Shown here one piece after another: positions 15,001 through 26,493 of a DNA stretch of 64,000 bases. Source of the DNA: Phoronis australis (taxonomy: Eukaryota; Phoronida; Phoronidae); contig NMRA01000087.1 in NCBI GenBank assembly GCA_002633005.1, positions 638,701-702,700 on the forward strand, in the 5' to 3' direction. Position 1 is the stretch's first letter; every line of letters begins with the position of its first letter. The position numbers were made by a program, and so were the translations under genes. The notes below the pieces were generated by a model that searched no databases, was not told the origin of the DNA, and saw only the letters and a list, made by a program, of their open reading frames with translations.

Positions 15001-18000
15001 AGCAGAGGTGAAAATGTGGTAGATATTAATATGTGAACAAAGTAGGGAACGAGATAACGTGGGAGAGTGGGAGGGAAAGAACAGACAGAGTGTCTGAGAC
15101 TGCAGAAGCCAATCTGTTAAAATGTGTATTGGGTAGCAGTCTTAACATGCTGACAGGTCACTGTTTTCTCTTTTTTGGGCTTCTCAGGTAGACAACTTTA
15201 TCCTTAAACTCACGTAACACCACATTGCTGCCCTTGTTACAGGTGTGCCTGTTGAACTTCATGATCACGCCCCAAGGTCTGGAAGATCAATTGCTGGGTA
15301 TTGTGGCTGCCAAGGAGAAGCCAGAGCTGGAGGAGAAGAAGAACCTCTTGATCTTGGAAGGTGCCGCTAACAAGAAACAGATGAAGGAGATTGAGGACAA
15401 AATTCTGGAAGTTCTCTCTTCCTCGCAGGTGTGTACAGGAACTGTGTGGCTGATGTGAAGATGAACTTTGATATTTGCTTGTTGGTTTTACTCATCTGCT
15501 AGTTGTCCCAGTAGGCCAAATTGCTATCAAATATGTTGAGCAATAATTTTGGACAACGTGAAATTTGCTAACGTCTCTAATAATTGGGACCGTGTCCATA
15601 ATTATGAAACAAATGGAATCTGTATGAGGTTATAACTAATTCACTGCACCTGAAACATATTTACTCACAGCAGTTATTCCTCACCAAGATATTGGTTTCC
15701 CTCAACTGTTCATACTTGTTACAGGGCAACATCCTTGAAGATGAGACCGCCATCAAGATCCTGTCTTCATCTAAGGTCCTGTCAGAAGAGATTGCCGCCA
15801 AACAGGAGATTGCCACAGCAACCGAGAAGGAGATTGACGAGACCCGCAGTGGGTACATGCCGGTGGCCAAACATTCGTCCATTCTCTTTTTCTGCATCTC
15901 TGACCTGGCAAACATCGAACCTATGTATCAGTACTCACTGGCTTGGTTCATTAACCTCTATAACCAGGTAATGGTCAGTTGGGAGTAAGCTAATGACTTT
16001 TGTTCTGTGAGTCTGTCTTGGAGAATATTGAGCCAGTAACTGCATTGTGTTGTAGAGCTGTCAACAGACCAGCTTTAGCAAAATAGTTACAACCAACTTA
16101 GCAGCAAAATGTTGTCTCTGTAACCCGTGAAATCACTTTTTACACGTTGGGACTCAGTCTGGGTACAATGAAGAAGGAAAATTAGAGAGCATTCAAAGGC
16201 ATCTGTTGGTTGCCACATTCTTAGATTGAGCTATATCTATGGCTTTTATAATAATTATCTAACCTTTGAGTATTTGTACTTCTATTAATTCAATGAAAAA
16301 AATCTGTTTAATTTGCTTGAAAACTTGCTTTGTGGAAACAGACTAGTTGGGGTATCAAAACCTTTTGCGATTTTACAAATTTGTCTTGCAATACTAAAAA
16401 TTAAATGTTACTTTTGTTGTAGTCCATCATCAACAGTGATCCTTCCTCAGACTTGGACGAACGCATTGAGAACTTGAACGACCACTTTACCAATAGCATC
16501 TACCGCAACGTGTGCCGATCTCTGTTTGAGAAGGATAAACTTCTCTTTTCCTTCGTCATGTGTATTGGGATCTTAAAGGGGAGGTATGTATGTATGCAGT
16601 AGACTGTAGGGGAAGAAAAAAACAAATTTTCAGCAGCAGGAAAAAAATGAATCTGGTCACAGTGGAGAAATTACATTTGTTTGGATTAATTTTATTAAGA
16701 ACAAAAAAAGCAAATATGAGCATATCGATATGTTGTCTTGAACATTGCTTTTATTTTTGGCAAAAAGAACCTTTTTTCAAGAGTACAAAATGTGCACTTG
16801 GGTTGGAAAGTGTGGTCAAGTTTCACTGCTGATGTTTCTTTTTTACTTTAAAAATGGGGATGCAAGAAGACAAATCACGAATATGGTTATTTTTGAATGC
16901 AATGCCTTTTTTCTGTGAAGTAGTCTGAATTTTAGTAGTGGAAGTATTGAATGATAATAATAGTAGCAGTTATTTTAAAGTATTTTTGATTACCTAAGAT
17001 TCCATATTTTCATGACATTTGCAGAGGCAAAATTGACGACAATGTGTGGCGTTTTCTGCTCACGGGAGGCGTGGCCTTGGATAATCCCTATCCAAACCCC
17101 GCCCCTGAGTGGCTGACAGAAAAATCATGGTCAGAAATTGTGCGAGCGTCCAATCTCCCCAATCTACAAGGATTCAGGGAACGTAAGTATTGAGTGAATA
17201 CATGCGTTGAGGTAGTAACTGTGTTAATAAGTTACATGTACCAGTCATTCTTGTATACAATTACTTAATGTCCAGGAATTTGCAGTTAATTAGACCTACT
17301 CAGCGTCACAAAAATTTGTCGACTAAACGTTGTTTTATGCAAATTCACACAAATTTGTGGTATATACACCTGCTCGTCTACAGGACTGACAACAGGTGTG
17401 CAAGAATGGCACCTGCCAATTAAATCTGTACCTCATGTGCATATATTGTTACTCTTCCTACAGATGTTACTGAGAACATCAACGATTGGCGTAAGATGTA
17501 CGACTCTGCCGCTCCCAACGAGTTCAAGTACCCCCAACCATACGACGTCCTGACAGGTCTTGACAAAATGGTCGTTTTACGCACGCTACGTCCGGACAAG
17601 ATGGTGCCTGCTGTGCAAGAGTTCATTGTTGACAATCTAGGTTTCTGTTTTATATTATTTTATCAAAGTGTGATTTACAGTGATGAATTATAATATTTTC
17701 CGGAATGAATGTGCATACCCTTGTGTGCGGTATTGTAAAATGAAAATTCATAAAATTCGTAGTTCATTTAGGAATTTTTCGAAAAACGTTACGGCATTGT
17801 ACAAATCTCTTCACAGATTGAAGCATTAATGTTGCGACTTACAATGCAAACAAATCTTAGCCAGTGACAAAAGGTATTTAATGCACAGCCAAATTGTATG
17901 TGTCCGTTATGGTCTTGCAATTCTTATTTTGTTAAAAATGTGTAAAAATGTTAATATTGTTAACAGTTATGAATAATAATAATAACGCTTTTCACAACTG

Positions 18001-21000
18001 GGCTGTTCTTTCAAAGTTTGCACCTTCATCATCTAGGTCAGTCGTACATTGAGCCTCCGACCTTTGACCTGGCCGGGTCATTCGCCGACTCCAACTGCTG
18101 CGCACCGCTCATCTTTGTGCTTTCTCCCGGTGCCGACCCAATGATGGCACTACTGAAGTTTGGTGAAGATAAAGGCTACACAGGCAACAAGATCCAGAGA
18201 ATCTCACTTGGGCAGGGGCAGGTGAGTGTACACATCAAACTTTTATCTTTAATCTGATAGTCTCCTTGTGTTAGTTATTAGAGCGACTTAACCTCAGAAG
18301 TAATGTTTGTCATTCACATTTTGCCGCATTTGGAACTCGATCCTCAGGTATTTTCTTAGCCCCATATTTCTTGTCAGAAGTGAAACTTATTTGAGCATGT
18401 GCGAACTTCAGTCATATGGCCAACCATTCTCCATTTTGAAAGTTGGGTGTCTTGGCCTATGACTGAAGTCCGCACATGCGCAGATAACATTCACCTCCGA
18501 GGTGAATGATTCTATCCAGGGTTTTGGATTAAATTACAAATTAGAAATGCAGTTTTGTTTTATGATTGTCTCTTATGATATCATATGAAATGAACTGAAA
18601 CTATTACGTGTCCATGTAATGCAACTGATGAGACTGTCATATGTTTTCTTTTGCTATTGCTAAGAACTTCTTCATTTCTATGACAGGGTCCCATTGCTGC
18701 CAGCATGATCGACAACGGCCTTAAAGATGGCTCCTGGATTGTACTGCAGAACTGCCACTTGGCGACCAGCTGGATGCCTAAGCTGGAGAAAATCTGTGAA
18801 GAGACAATAATTCCAGAAAACACTCACAAAGACTTCCGACTGTGGTTGACCAGTTATCCTTCTGAAGACTTTCCTGTCAGCATACTGCAAAATGGTGAAT
18901 TGGCTTTTTTTTGTACAAACTGTAAAATGTGAATTGTAAAAACATTTTTTATGATTATTTTTCAAATTAAACCATCTTCTCATAATTGCTAGAGATCAAC
19001 AACCTCTATCAAACCGAAAACAGCCCATTTGAAATTAGAAGACTTCTGACTGTCCTAAGCGTTTAAAAAATATATTGTCTATATTGTATTAACTGTTGAA
19101 TGTGATATATACTATGCATTGGGAAATACTGTATACTAAATTTTCTTTTATTCTTTGTTGCATTTGGTGCTTTTTGTAGAATTTCTATAATGGGTGTATT
19201 GTTTGAAAATTTATCTTGTTCTAACAATTTTGCTTCACTTTTGTACTATTTGTATTTTAGGTGTGAAAATGACAAATGAACCTCCGAAAGGTTTAAGATC
19301 CAACCTTCTTAGGTCATTCCTCAATGATCCTATTTCTGATGCGGCATTCTTCAATGGATGTACAATGGTATGTATTATATAATTTTGTTTACTTGATTTC
19401 ATCTTTTTATCACCAAACTGACACTTACATAGCTACAATCATTTTTTCATCGCACTAAAACATCAACTTGTTCAATAGAAATGATGTGTACTGAATTTCA
19501 TTTTTTCATTGCATTTCATTCAATGCGTCTGCTTTGCATGTACTGTCCGTCTGCTTCACTTGTATTGTCTGGTTTCAGCTGCCACGCTGGCACAAGCTGC
19601 TCTTTGGCCTCTGCTTCTTCCATGCCCTGGTGCAGGAGAGGCGCAAGTTTGGTCCCCTCGGCTGGAACATTCCCTATGAATTCAATGAGTCTGATCTGCG
19701 CATCAGCATGAGGCAACTCCAGGTAAGTTATGAATTACAGGTGTTCATAATTGAACGGCCTTTCTCGATAGTAGTTGTTGTTCCTTAGTTCTAGTTTATC
19801 TCAAGTTTATTTAATGGGATTTTAATTACAACTATGGACAAAACCAATTACCTAGTCAAAAATGAGCAACAATGTAATACTGAAGCCGTTCATTTTGTGC
19901 TGTATTAAGCAACTCTTATAAAGGAGAGTTGGACTTATTCATTGGTCTTTGTACTAACTGCAGGTGAATGAGAAAACATTTTGCTCAAAATGTTTTTTTT
20001 TGTTTTTGCCCAGCCCTTTTTATGCATGTTTGCTTCATATTGTTTATTTTGCATTTATTGTCTTGTACAGTAAACTTCATATTTCCATGGTGCAGTAGGA
20101 AGTAATAAATATCAATCCTACATTGTTCTTGATCAATGTAGTAAATGCTGCTTCTCACGTCACATTTTCTTCTCTGTCCAGATGTTCTTGAATGACTATG
20201 AGGAACTACCGCTAGACGCTCTGACATACCTAACAGGAGAGTGCAACTATGGAGGCCGTGTGACAGATGATAAGGACAGGCGTCTGCTTACATCACTGTT
20301 GTCCATCTTCTACTGCACCAAAATCATAGACGATGACAAATACAAGTAGGGTCAACATTGAGTTGTAGAATTTAAAGAGGTTTTTTAACGTTATTTTTTA
20401 TCTCTGTATTTATAATTTCCAAACAGCATTGCCGCTTTTCTGTAATGTCTGCTGACCTGTCCTATTGTTGAATTGTTCAGTCATTTTAGAGACGCTAATT
20501 ATACAAATGTAACGTTTCCCATGTCATTTTAGTTAATTATCACATCACCTGATATACAACTGCTGTCTAATTTTCTCAGCTTCTTTCTTACGTATTAGAA
20601 GTCATTCGTGGGATTGAATTCAACAAGTTGCTAGATTAGTATTTCTGTCCTGAAAAGCAGTGTCTGATCAGGTAATTGCTGACTAGAAGTGATGAATAAT
20701 ACTGTTATGGAAGAAAATGTTGCAGGGAGAGAAATATTCTTGACATCAATGAGTGCATTGGAACTTTTGATGAGAAATGACATTTGATTGACATGTGTCC
20801 AGTTATCTGCATATTAACTTCTTTTCAGTTTGTCCTGATTATAATTCATTTCAGGTTCTCGCCCAGTGGTCTTTACTATGCCCCAAGTGAAGGCCCTTAT
20901 CAAGCATATGTAGACTACATACGAACACTTCCGCTCATTCCAAATCCAGAGGTGTTTGGTTTGCACGAGAACGCTGACATCACCAAGGACAATCAAGAAA

Positions 21001-24000
21001 CACAAGGGGTAAGCAGGTTGAAAATATATGTTATGAAAACGATTGGAAATCACTTGGATTGTTTGAACTGAATCGAATCTCACCAAAAGTTGTATGTAAA
21101 TGATTTACCACAGTGACGGATGTAGGCCATTTTAATGGAAGGCCCGATCACAATATGTGGACAAATGACCTGTAAATGGTATTCCAGCACTGATTTTTTT
21201 GTGTTTGGTCTTGCCTATAAGAGGTTCAGCATAACTACTTGTCAGATTAACCTTTATCTAGAAATGTGTCGGTAAAAAGTGAATGTTTCCATTCTACCAT
21301 ATCTCACTGTTTACCTTTCAGCTGTTTGAAAACATTCTACTCACCCTTCCCAGACAGGCAGGTGGTGGTGGCAAGTCATCCGGTGACGTGATGGATGATT
21401 TAGCTGCAGACATTCTCACCAAGCTACCACCAGACTTTGACATTGAAATGGTACAGTAATGTTTGCCAACATATCAATCAGTGACATAGACTTCTGCTAG
21501 TGAAACTTTTCATCAATAATTTTTATGTTACGTGTGGCAAACCCCGTGGAGAATTTCAGTATTGATTCTTTACTTCTTTTTCTAATATTTTCTTAAATTT
21601 CTTGCAGATTATGAAACTGTACCCAGTATTGTACAATGAGTCCATGAACACGGTTCTACGTCAGGAACTGATTCGGTTCAACCGTCTGCTCAGTGTGGTC
21701 CGAGCCACACTGCAGAGCTTACGCAAGGCCATCAAAGGTCTTGTGGTCATGTCATCAGAGCTTGAGGAGGTGTTCAACAGCATGTTGATTGGAAAGGTGC
21801 CATCCTCCTGGGCTGCCAAGTCATATCCATCGCTAAAGCCACTGGGCAGCTATGTTGCCGATTTCCTTGCCAGGTGTGTGGGATTATTAAGTGTTCGTGT
21901 ACTAATATGCATGACTGAGGATTTCAACCGAGTTCATTATCATTTGTAAAATACAACTTTATATCATATATTCATAAGCAGTTAAAGGTTTTAGCTTTCC
22001 TTCTTAAAGCACTCTGTCATTAAAGGTTTTGCCGAGAAATGATTCTGTAACATTGTGTTTCTGCCTATACTGCCTATCAAGCAGTTAATTCACATTTTTA
22101 TTGACACTATCTCTAATTGTATTTTAGTTGGTGTTTTGCATTGTGATAACTTTTGTTGCATGGATGGTAAATGTATATTGGCTTTGTTAGAATGATATCT
22201 TATAGTAACAAATATTTCCCCAAGTTAATGTCATACAATATAACACTTGTTACGTCTGCTTCCAGACTGAAGTTTTTCCAAGACTGGATTGACAATGGTA
22301 TCCCGTTGACCTTCTGGTTATCTGGGTTTTACTTCACTCAGTCGTTCCTGACAGGCGTCTCGCAGAACTTTGCCAGAAAGTACAAGATACCTATTGATCA
22401 ACTGGGCTTCGAGTTTCAGGTCACTAAGTTCGAGAAAACAGCTGATCACAAACCAGATGATGGAGCTTATGTTTATGTGAGTTGGTCGTCTGTAAATGTT
22501 GGATTTCTACCTTGTTTTTTAAAGCACACTCTTTTCTTAAAGGGGTTTGCTATTGTGCTGAACACAAACTTGTTGTCATTATTATCATTCATATCAAATT
22601 TGTATATCGTGCTTCTGTTTAAAGACAAAAACTACTTGAGGATTGAAACAGCTACACACACGTATGCGTATTCATTGTATTTTATTGTTGTATTTGATGT
22701 GTCAGTACTGTGGGCTGATGGCCTCAAGTATGAATAAACATACATTCATTATACTGGCAGAGGCACGATAATTGTGACTCATTCTCGACTGTTCTCAGTG
22801 AAGAGTTGTAAAATCTTGCAACCAGAGAACTAAGAATAGAAACAGGTTGTATACCATTCATTTGCTACTAATGACCCTGTAAGTACTGCTTGTGTCAGTT
22901 ATCACAAAGGGTGAACAGTTTCTACCAAGGAATCTGAATTCTGAAATAGTTAATTGACCTATCGCAAGCACCTCCCTCTTGCGAAATGTTGACAAACTAA
23001 CATTAAGTTTTACCAGGCAACGTGTCATTTGTTGGGTAAAATGGTAGCTTGGAAACGAAGGTGTGTCAAGAATGCTGTGTTCTGATTGGTCAGTTAAGCC
23101 ATCACTCCAAGACCTGGCAATAGGTCAATTGTTAAACCAGTTGCTATATTCGGACACCGCGACTTCATGCGTATAGCATTTTGTTTTTGGTTGCCACACT
23201 GGGGCTCTTTTTTAGAAGTACAGCCATCTGTTCAGCCAGACGTATTCAGTTTGTCTTCTATTCATGATAGATCTCTTGCTTGTCCGTTGGTGAATTATGT
23301 CTTGTTTGACTTTGTCATAGTGCTGGTATGATTCCATTGCAGGGTCTGTTCTTGGAAGGTGCTAGGTGGGACAGAGACAGGATGGAGATTGGCGAGTCTT
23401 ATCCAAAGATTCTCTTCGACACTATTCCTATTGTATCCTTTCAAGTGGCCCATTTGCATTTCCTCTTTATACATAACATCGGTAATAGTAGTAGTTATTG
23501 TAATAATAATTATAATAGTGTTCAATATGTTAATACTCAAATTATTGATCCTATGTAAACTTAATAATAGTATTAATAATTTTTTTCATATTAGTATTTA
23601 CTTAGTGTTTTTAATACAGAGGAATTCACAAAATTACCTCACTCATTTTGTGCTTTGTCCTGTGTAATTATTATGGTTCTTCAATCTCCGTTAACCATAC
23701 AATCTTGACAACACTTTTCTTGTTTGATTACACAGCTGCAGCAATAGTGAGTATTTTCTGTTCAAATCATTTACAATTTACAAGATTTGTGTAATGATCA
23801 CATTTGAAGCATATGAAACAATGAAGTTTTGAAAAGTTCATAGTGCAAGAAATCAGTTCATAAAAACCCAATTATAAGTAAGTATAACTATGCGAATAAA
23901 AATATACTGTACAATAGCTATTTTGCGATCTGATGAAATACACCTTGTCGCCAGGTGACTATAGGGTAGTTGATGGACAGCATTCTACATTCTTGTATGG

Positions 24001-24515
24001 GAATTTAATGCTGTGGGATTTCCCAGTGTTTATGAAATAGTCCTTTGTGACTGTCATGCTGTCAAATTGCCACTGTTGTGTGGTGGGATATTCAATGATT
24101 CACACAAAAATATTCATCTCGAAATGCCATATGTTCATCAACTCGCACGTGCACTCCTGAATTAGAAATAGGGTCAAGTGAAAGGCACTGTGCTGTCATT
24201 TTCTAGTTCTGATCCATTTTGTTCATTCTACTTGTATCAAAAGTATGTTTTGATCTTCTAAGATCTGACTGCATTGTTTTATGAAACCTTGACTCAAGAT
24301 TTCCTCAGATTTGGCTGATGCCCGGCGAGAAGAAAAAATTCAAGCAGAAACCCACATACAGGTGTCCAGTTTACAAGACAACAGCTCGAAGGGGCACCCT
24401 GTCCACCACTGGTCATTCAACCAACTTTGTCATGTACATGCTGATCCCATCGTCCAAACCAGAGAGTCACTGGATCAACAGAGGAGTGGCAGCTCTTTGT
24501 CAACTAGACGACTAA
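1..24515 (+). CDS. DNAH3: axonemal dynein heavy chain, DNAH3-like (C-terminal half, 5' end outside window)
   Basis: Motor subunit of a single-headed inner-arm axonemal dynein; it hydrolyses ATP to slide doublet microtubules in cilia. 36 exons join in frame to 2,145 residues plus stop: 1-84, 494-619, 820-977, 1312-1576, 2106-2291, 2782-3008, 3602-3811, 4619-4746, 5073-5197, 6170-6355, 8471-8638, 9001-9134, 9711-9873, 10695-10817, 11180-11347, 11826-12043, 12376-12583, 12981-13241, 13463-13664, 14585-14892, 15243-15428, 15725-15967, 16423-16583, 17025-17182, 17464-17640, 18037-18221, 18687-18894, 19261-19367, 19579-19722, 20182-20345, 20855-21008, 21322-21450, 21608-21873, 22266-22476, 23343-23432, 24309-24515. 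Visible landmarks are the AAA3 P-loop GPTGTGKS, the Walker [11 protein letters not shown], the AAA4 P-loop GIGGSGRQS, the stalk, and the ending [11 protein letters not shown]. The family is about 4,000 aa, so the tail, linker, AAA1 and AAA2 lie upstream. I prefer DNAH3 over DNAH7/12 because the AAA3 stretch [17 protein letters not shown] and [10 protein letters not shown] fit my recall of DNAH3; the family is certain, the paralogue less so. Confidence 0.9.
820..1576 (+). other. dynein AAA3 nucleotide-binding core (exons 3-4)
   Basis: Exon 3 encodes the Walker A loop GPTGTGKS at 913-936 and exon 4 the Walker B segment [10 protein letters not shown]. Both catalytic loops keep consensus residues (Lys and Ser in the P-loop, two Asp in Walker B), so AAA3 should still bind nucleotide. 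In cytoplasmic dynein AAA3 gates the main AAA1 cycle; for this axonemal paralogue that role is assumed from the family. Confidence 0.85.
5073..5197 (+). other. dynein AAA4 P-loop exon (exon 9)
   Basis: This exon encodes GIGGSGRQS, the Arg-containing P-loop variant typical of dynein AAA4, followed by TKLATFM and IEITKNYG. The first base of the leading Gly codon comes from the previous exon, which ends at 4746. It fixes the position of the window within the ring: AAA3 lies before it and the stalk after it. Confidence 0.85.
5312..5633. repeat. MITE-like element, family A (dynein intron copy)
   Basis: About 320 bp bounded by inverted termini: TGCCCTGTTTAGCTGGC-like on the left, and on the right GCCAGCTAAACAGGG, its reverse complement. 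A homologous copy of equal length lies at 38784-39102. The two share internal blocks such as GCAATAATTCAAGATC and GGATTCAAAAA in the same order. No coding capacity. Non-autonomous DNA transposon is the simplest reading. Confidence 0.7.
6680..6712 (+). other. candidate cassette microexon 1 in dynein AAA4 intron
   Basis: A 33-bp stretch preceded by a pyrimidine-rich acceptor ending TTTAG and followed by a consensus GTGAGT donor. It would insert [11 protein letters not shown] in frame (phase 0 both sides) between exons 10 and 11. The composition is no more coding-like than the intron, so this may be chance. Confidence 0.2.
7695..7760 (+). other. candidate cassette exon 2 in dynein AAA4 intron
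   Basis: A 66-bp, locally GC-richer stretch with acceptor TTGTACAG and donor GTAAAT; an alternative donor at 7728 would make it 33 bp. Either length keeps frame (phase 0/0). It would add [11 protein letters not shown] with or without [11 protein letters not shown]. Direct splicing of 6355 to 8471 already gives a complete AAA4 of family length, so this would be an optional insertion in a surface loop. Confidence 0.3.
7909..7965 (+). other. candidate cassette exon 3 in dynein AAA4 intron
   Basis: 57 bp, phase 0/0, acceptor GCTGACAG and a weaker donor CGG|GTGATT. It would encode [19 protein letters not shown], a strongly charged insert. It lies downstream of candidate exon 2 in the same 2.1-kb intron, and the two could be joined in frame. 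Confidence 0.3.
10695..13241 (+). other. dynein stalk coiled coil and microtubule-binding domain (exons 14-18)
   Basis: Exons 14-15 encode CC1, rich in Glu, Lys and Ala (for example [18 protein letters not shown]). Exon 16 and the start of exon 17 encode the globular microtubule-binding tip with the conserved [14 protein letters not shown] and GKMIEDYWG motifs. The rest of exon 17 and exon 18 encode CC2 ([20 protein letters not shown]), ending in GGEKDRW before AAA5. All five exons keep frame. The tip has no long flap insertion, as expected for single-headed inner-arm dyneins. Confidence 0.85.
14311..14541 (-). mobile_element. tRNA-derived SINE (dynein intron)
   Basis: On the minus strand the element begins near 14541 with GAGGAGGCAGTGTGGCCTGG, an A-box-like tRNA head. 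The B box GGTTCAAGTCC follows (plus-strand 14473-14483). A tRNA-unrelated body with GGTTTTAACC and AGGTGATCAG ends near 14311. A diverged copy in the opposite orientation is at 49181-49366, which shows it is dispersed. No intact tRNA cloverleaf is expected to function. Confidence 0.7.
18395..18480. repeat. fold-back inverted repeat in dynein intron
   Basis: Arms of about 27 bp (18395-18421 and 18454-18480) share GCATGTGCG.ACTTCAGTCAT and its reverse complement, with one mismatch and a one-base indel around a 32-bp loop. A near-perfect palindrome, ATTCACCTCCGAGGTGAAT, follows at about 18489-18507. It is probably a small fold-back MITE; it lies between exons 26 and 27. Confidence 0.65.
22952..23130. 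repeat. MITE-like element with AATTGACCTAT termini
   Basis: Intronic segment of about 179 bp with 11-bp inverted ends: AATTGACCTAT at 22952-22962 and ATAGGTCAATT at 23120-23130. There is no ORF. No second copy was recognised in the window. Confidence 0.5.
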
Positions 24516-25245
24516 TTTGGTCAGCATTCCCACGATTCACAAGATCAGTCTTCTATTTAGTATGTGCCTTGCTTGGAATTCATCATCAGTTTTGATTGAA
24601 ATTTACCCGTTGGATTATGGTCTGCATTTTATGTTTTACCAAAGACTGTGTATTATGTAAGAAATTAATTACTTATTACCTGTTGTGATAAAAGTGATAT
24701 TCTTAATTATCTATTCATTCCTTGTGTTACAATTTTACTTGGGAATATGTCTTTGTAACTGTTACATACGAGGAGAGAAACAATGAACTGCTGCAAGTTA
24801 TTTTAATACAATCAAATATTGCTTGTACATTACTTTTTGACGTGACTCATTTTTAAATTTGTTGAAGTTGTTTTTAGTGATGCGAGTTCTTGGCGTTATA
24901 CCCATTCCATCCCATTTGAAGTGCCAGGTGGTAATTTGTAAATAATTTTAATTCTATTTAACGATTGATGGGATACAGTACCATTCATCTCGCCTGTACA
25001 TAAGATTATAGATTTGTTTTTGTCTGTGTTATTTTATTTTTGACAAAAGTCTAAACCAATGTGCCTGTGATTCAACAAATATAACAACTACTGTATTTTC
25101 AAAATATTTTAATAAGATTATAAGATTATCTGTTCAAATTACAAATGTGTTGTTTCTGTTATAAATAATTTGCAGCATATCACGTGCAGTTCTAATTAGG
25201 TCAAGTTTCAAACTAGAAATAGGAATAAAATAAGTTAGCATAAGT
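24516..25245 (+). other. probable 3' UTR of the dynein gene
   Basis: AT-rich non-coding sequence after the TAA at 24513-24515. The first clear AATAAA signal I found is at 25224-25229. No further exon is needed, because the protein already ends in the family-typical CQLDD. Confidence 0.4.
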
Positions 25246-25297
25246 GACTTCCCTTAAGCAATTAATGTTACAGTATTCAGCAGTCTAACCTGTTATC

Positions 25298-25456
25298 ATG
25301 AGTGAAATGCTCACCAAAGCAAAGGGTTCCACCCCGAAACCAGAACCAAAGCCGTGGTTTTTCAAAGATTGTGTCCTGCACGGGACTTTCATGGCTTCAA
25401 TCATGGGTTTTGGTAGTCATTTTTTCAGTTACGTTTCAATTCAAATGGCATGTTAA
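25298..25456 (+). CDS. small ORF or first exon with a COX20-like hydrophobic segment (uncertain)
   Basis: A 52-codon ORF starting MSEMLTKAKGSTPKPEPKPW, then CVLHGTFMASIMGFGSHFF, which looks like the first membrane segment of COX20-type cytochrome oxidase assembly factors. A possible donor (TTTTG|GTAGTC) would cut the ORF after the MGF codons. I could not find a following exon before the MRE11 gene begins on the other strand. It may be an isolated exon, a gene remnant or chance. The span 25457-26493 shows nothing else that can be supported. Confidence 0.2.
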   Translation: MSEMLTKAKGSTPKPEPKPWFFKDCVLHGTFMASIMGFGSHFFSYVSIQMAC

Positions 25457-26493
25457 GCTTTGTTTAGATGAGAAATCTGACTAAATGCAAAGTTTGACAG
25501 ATCAGAATGGGTTACCTGATTTCCTCCATACAAGTCTTGCTGAACTTATGCCCACTGAACAGACATGAAGAAATTTAGAGAGATACATCCAGGTGGGCAT
25601 TACTTTAACATGCTCATGGTTAAACTCTGTAAAACTTTCTCCAGTTACAGATGAACTATGTTGCATAACTGGTCATCGCATAACTTGTCAACACATAATT
25701 CGTGAGTCTGCATAAGTCATCTACTTTCCCTTGGTCTAGATTAATTGCTCATACATTGTCATACTTGCACCTAAGTCGTCACACGAAGAAGTCGTTGCTT
25801 TTATCAAGGTCACAAAGGCGATGAGTTTATCAAGGTAGAATGTATTACAGAGAAGAATGTACTGCCAATTTTTCATTTAGTGACGACTGCAATGTCGGTC
25901 CCAAAAATACACCACAGGGTTAAAACAATCGTGTCTCATCACAGATCGTGAAAAACAATCCAACAATGCTGCTTTGACTAATCCACTGCATTACAATAAG
26001 TGTCAATTACTAAACATGAAAAATGCTTACATCAAAGAAACTGAGAGAAATCGGTCAAACACAACATGCTTACGATAACATTGCACTGTAACAAGTCGGT
26101 GACCTTTTTATGGACAGCAAGAGACCTCATGAATACAAAGGATTGTTGGATAGCAGTCATCCACAATAGCACCACCAGCCAATGTACAGCTTAGGACAAA
26201 AGAAATCATACTTTAGGCATGTAGTGCAAATGTTATGTTTAATAGTATTAGTTCAAGCACATCCAAGTATTCACTGGTCAGCATGATAATATACAAAAGT
26301 TATAACACAAAAAATGTAAAGTTCATGACTTTTGCTTAAGCATCATGGTCAGTAGATCACTATTTCCAGACTTTGCCTGTGGACAGGAAATTATGTTCCC
26401 ATTGTTAACAAAAGCCATACGCTTACCTACTGTCTACTTCCCGCTGTTAACCATATAAAGACGTTGCCCCTGGTCACCAAATACAGCATATTC

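Noticed and set aside
22171-22737. 188-codon plus-strand frame
   Set aside because: Only 22266-22476 is coding (dynein exon 34). The rest is intron that stays open by chance; the donor GTGAGT at 22477 and the continued protein at 23343 fix the boundary.
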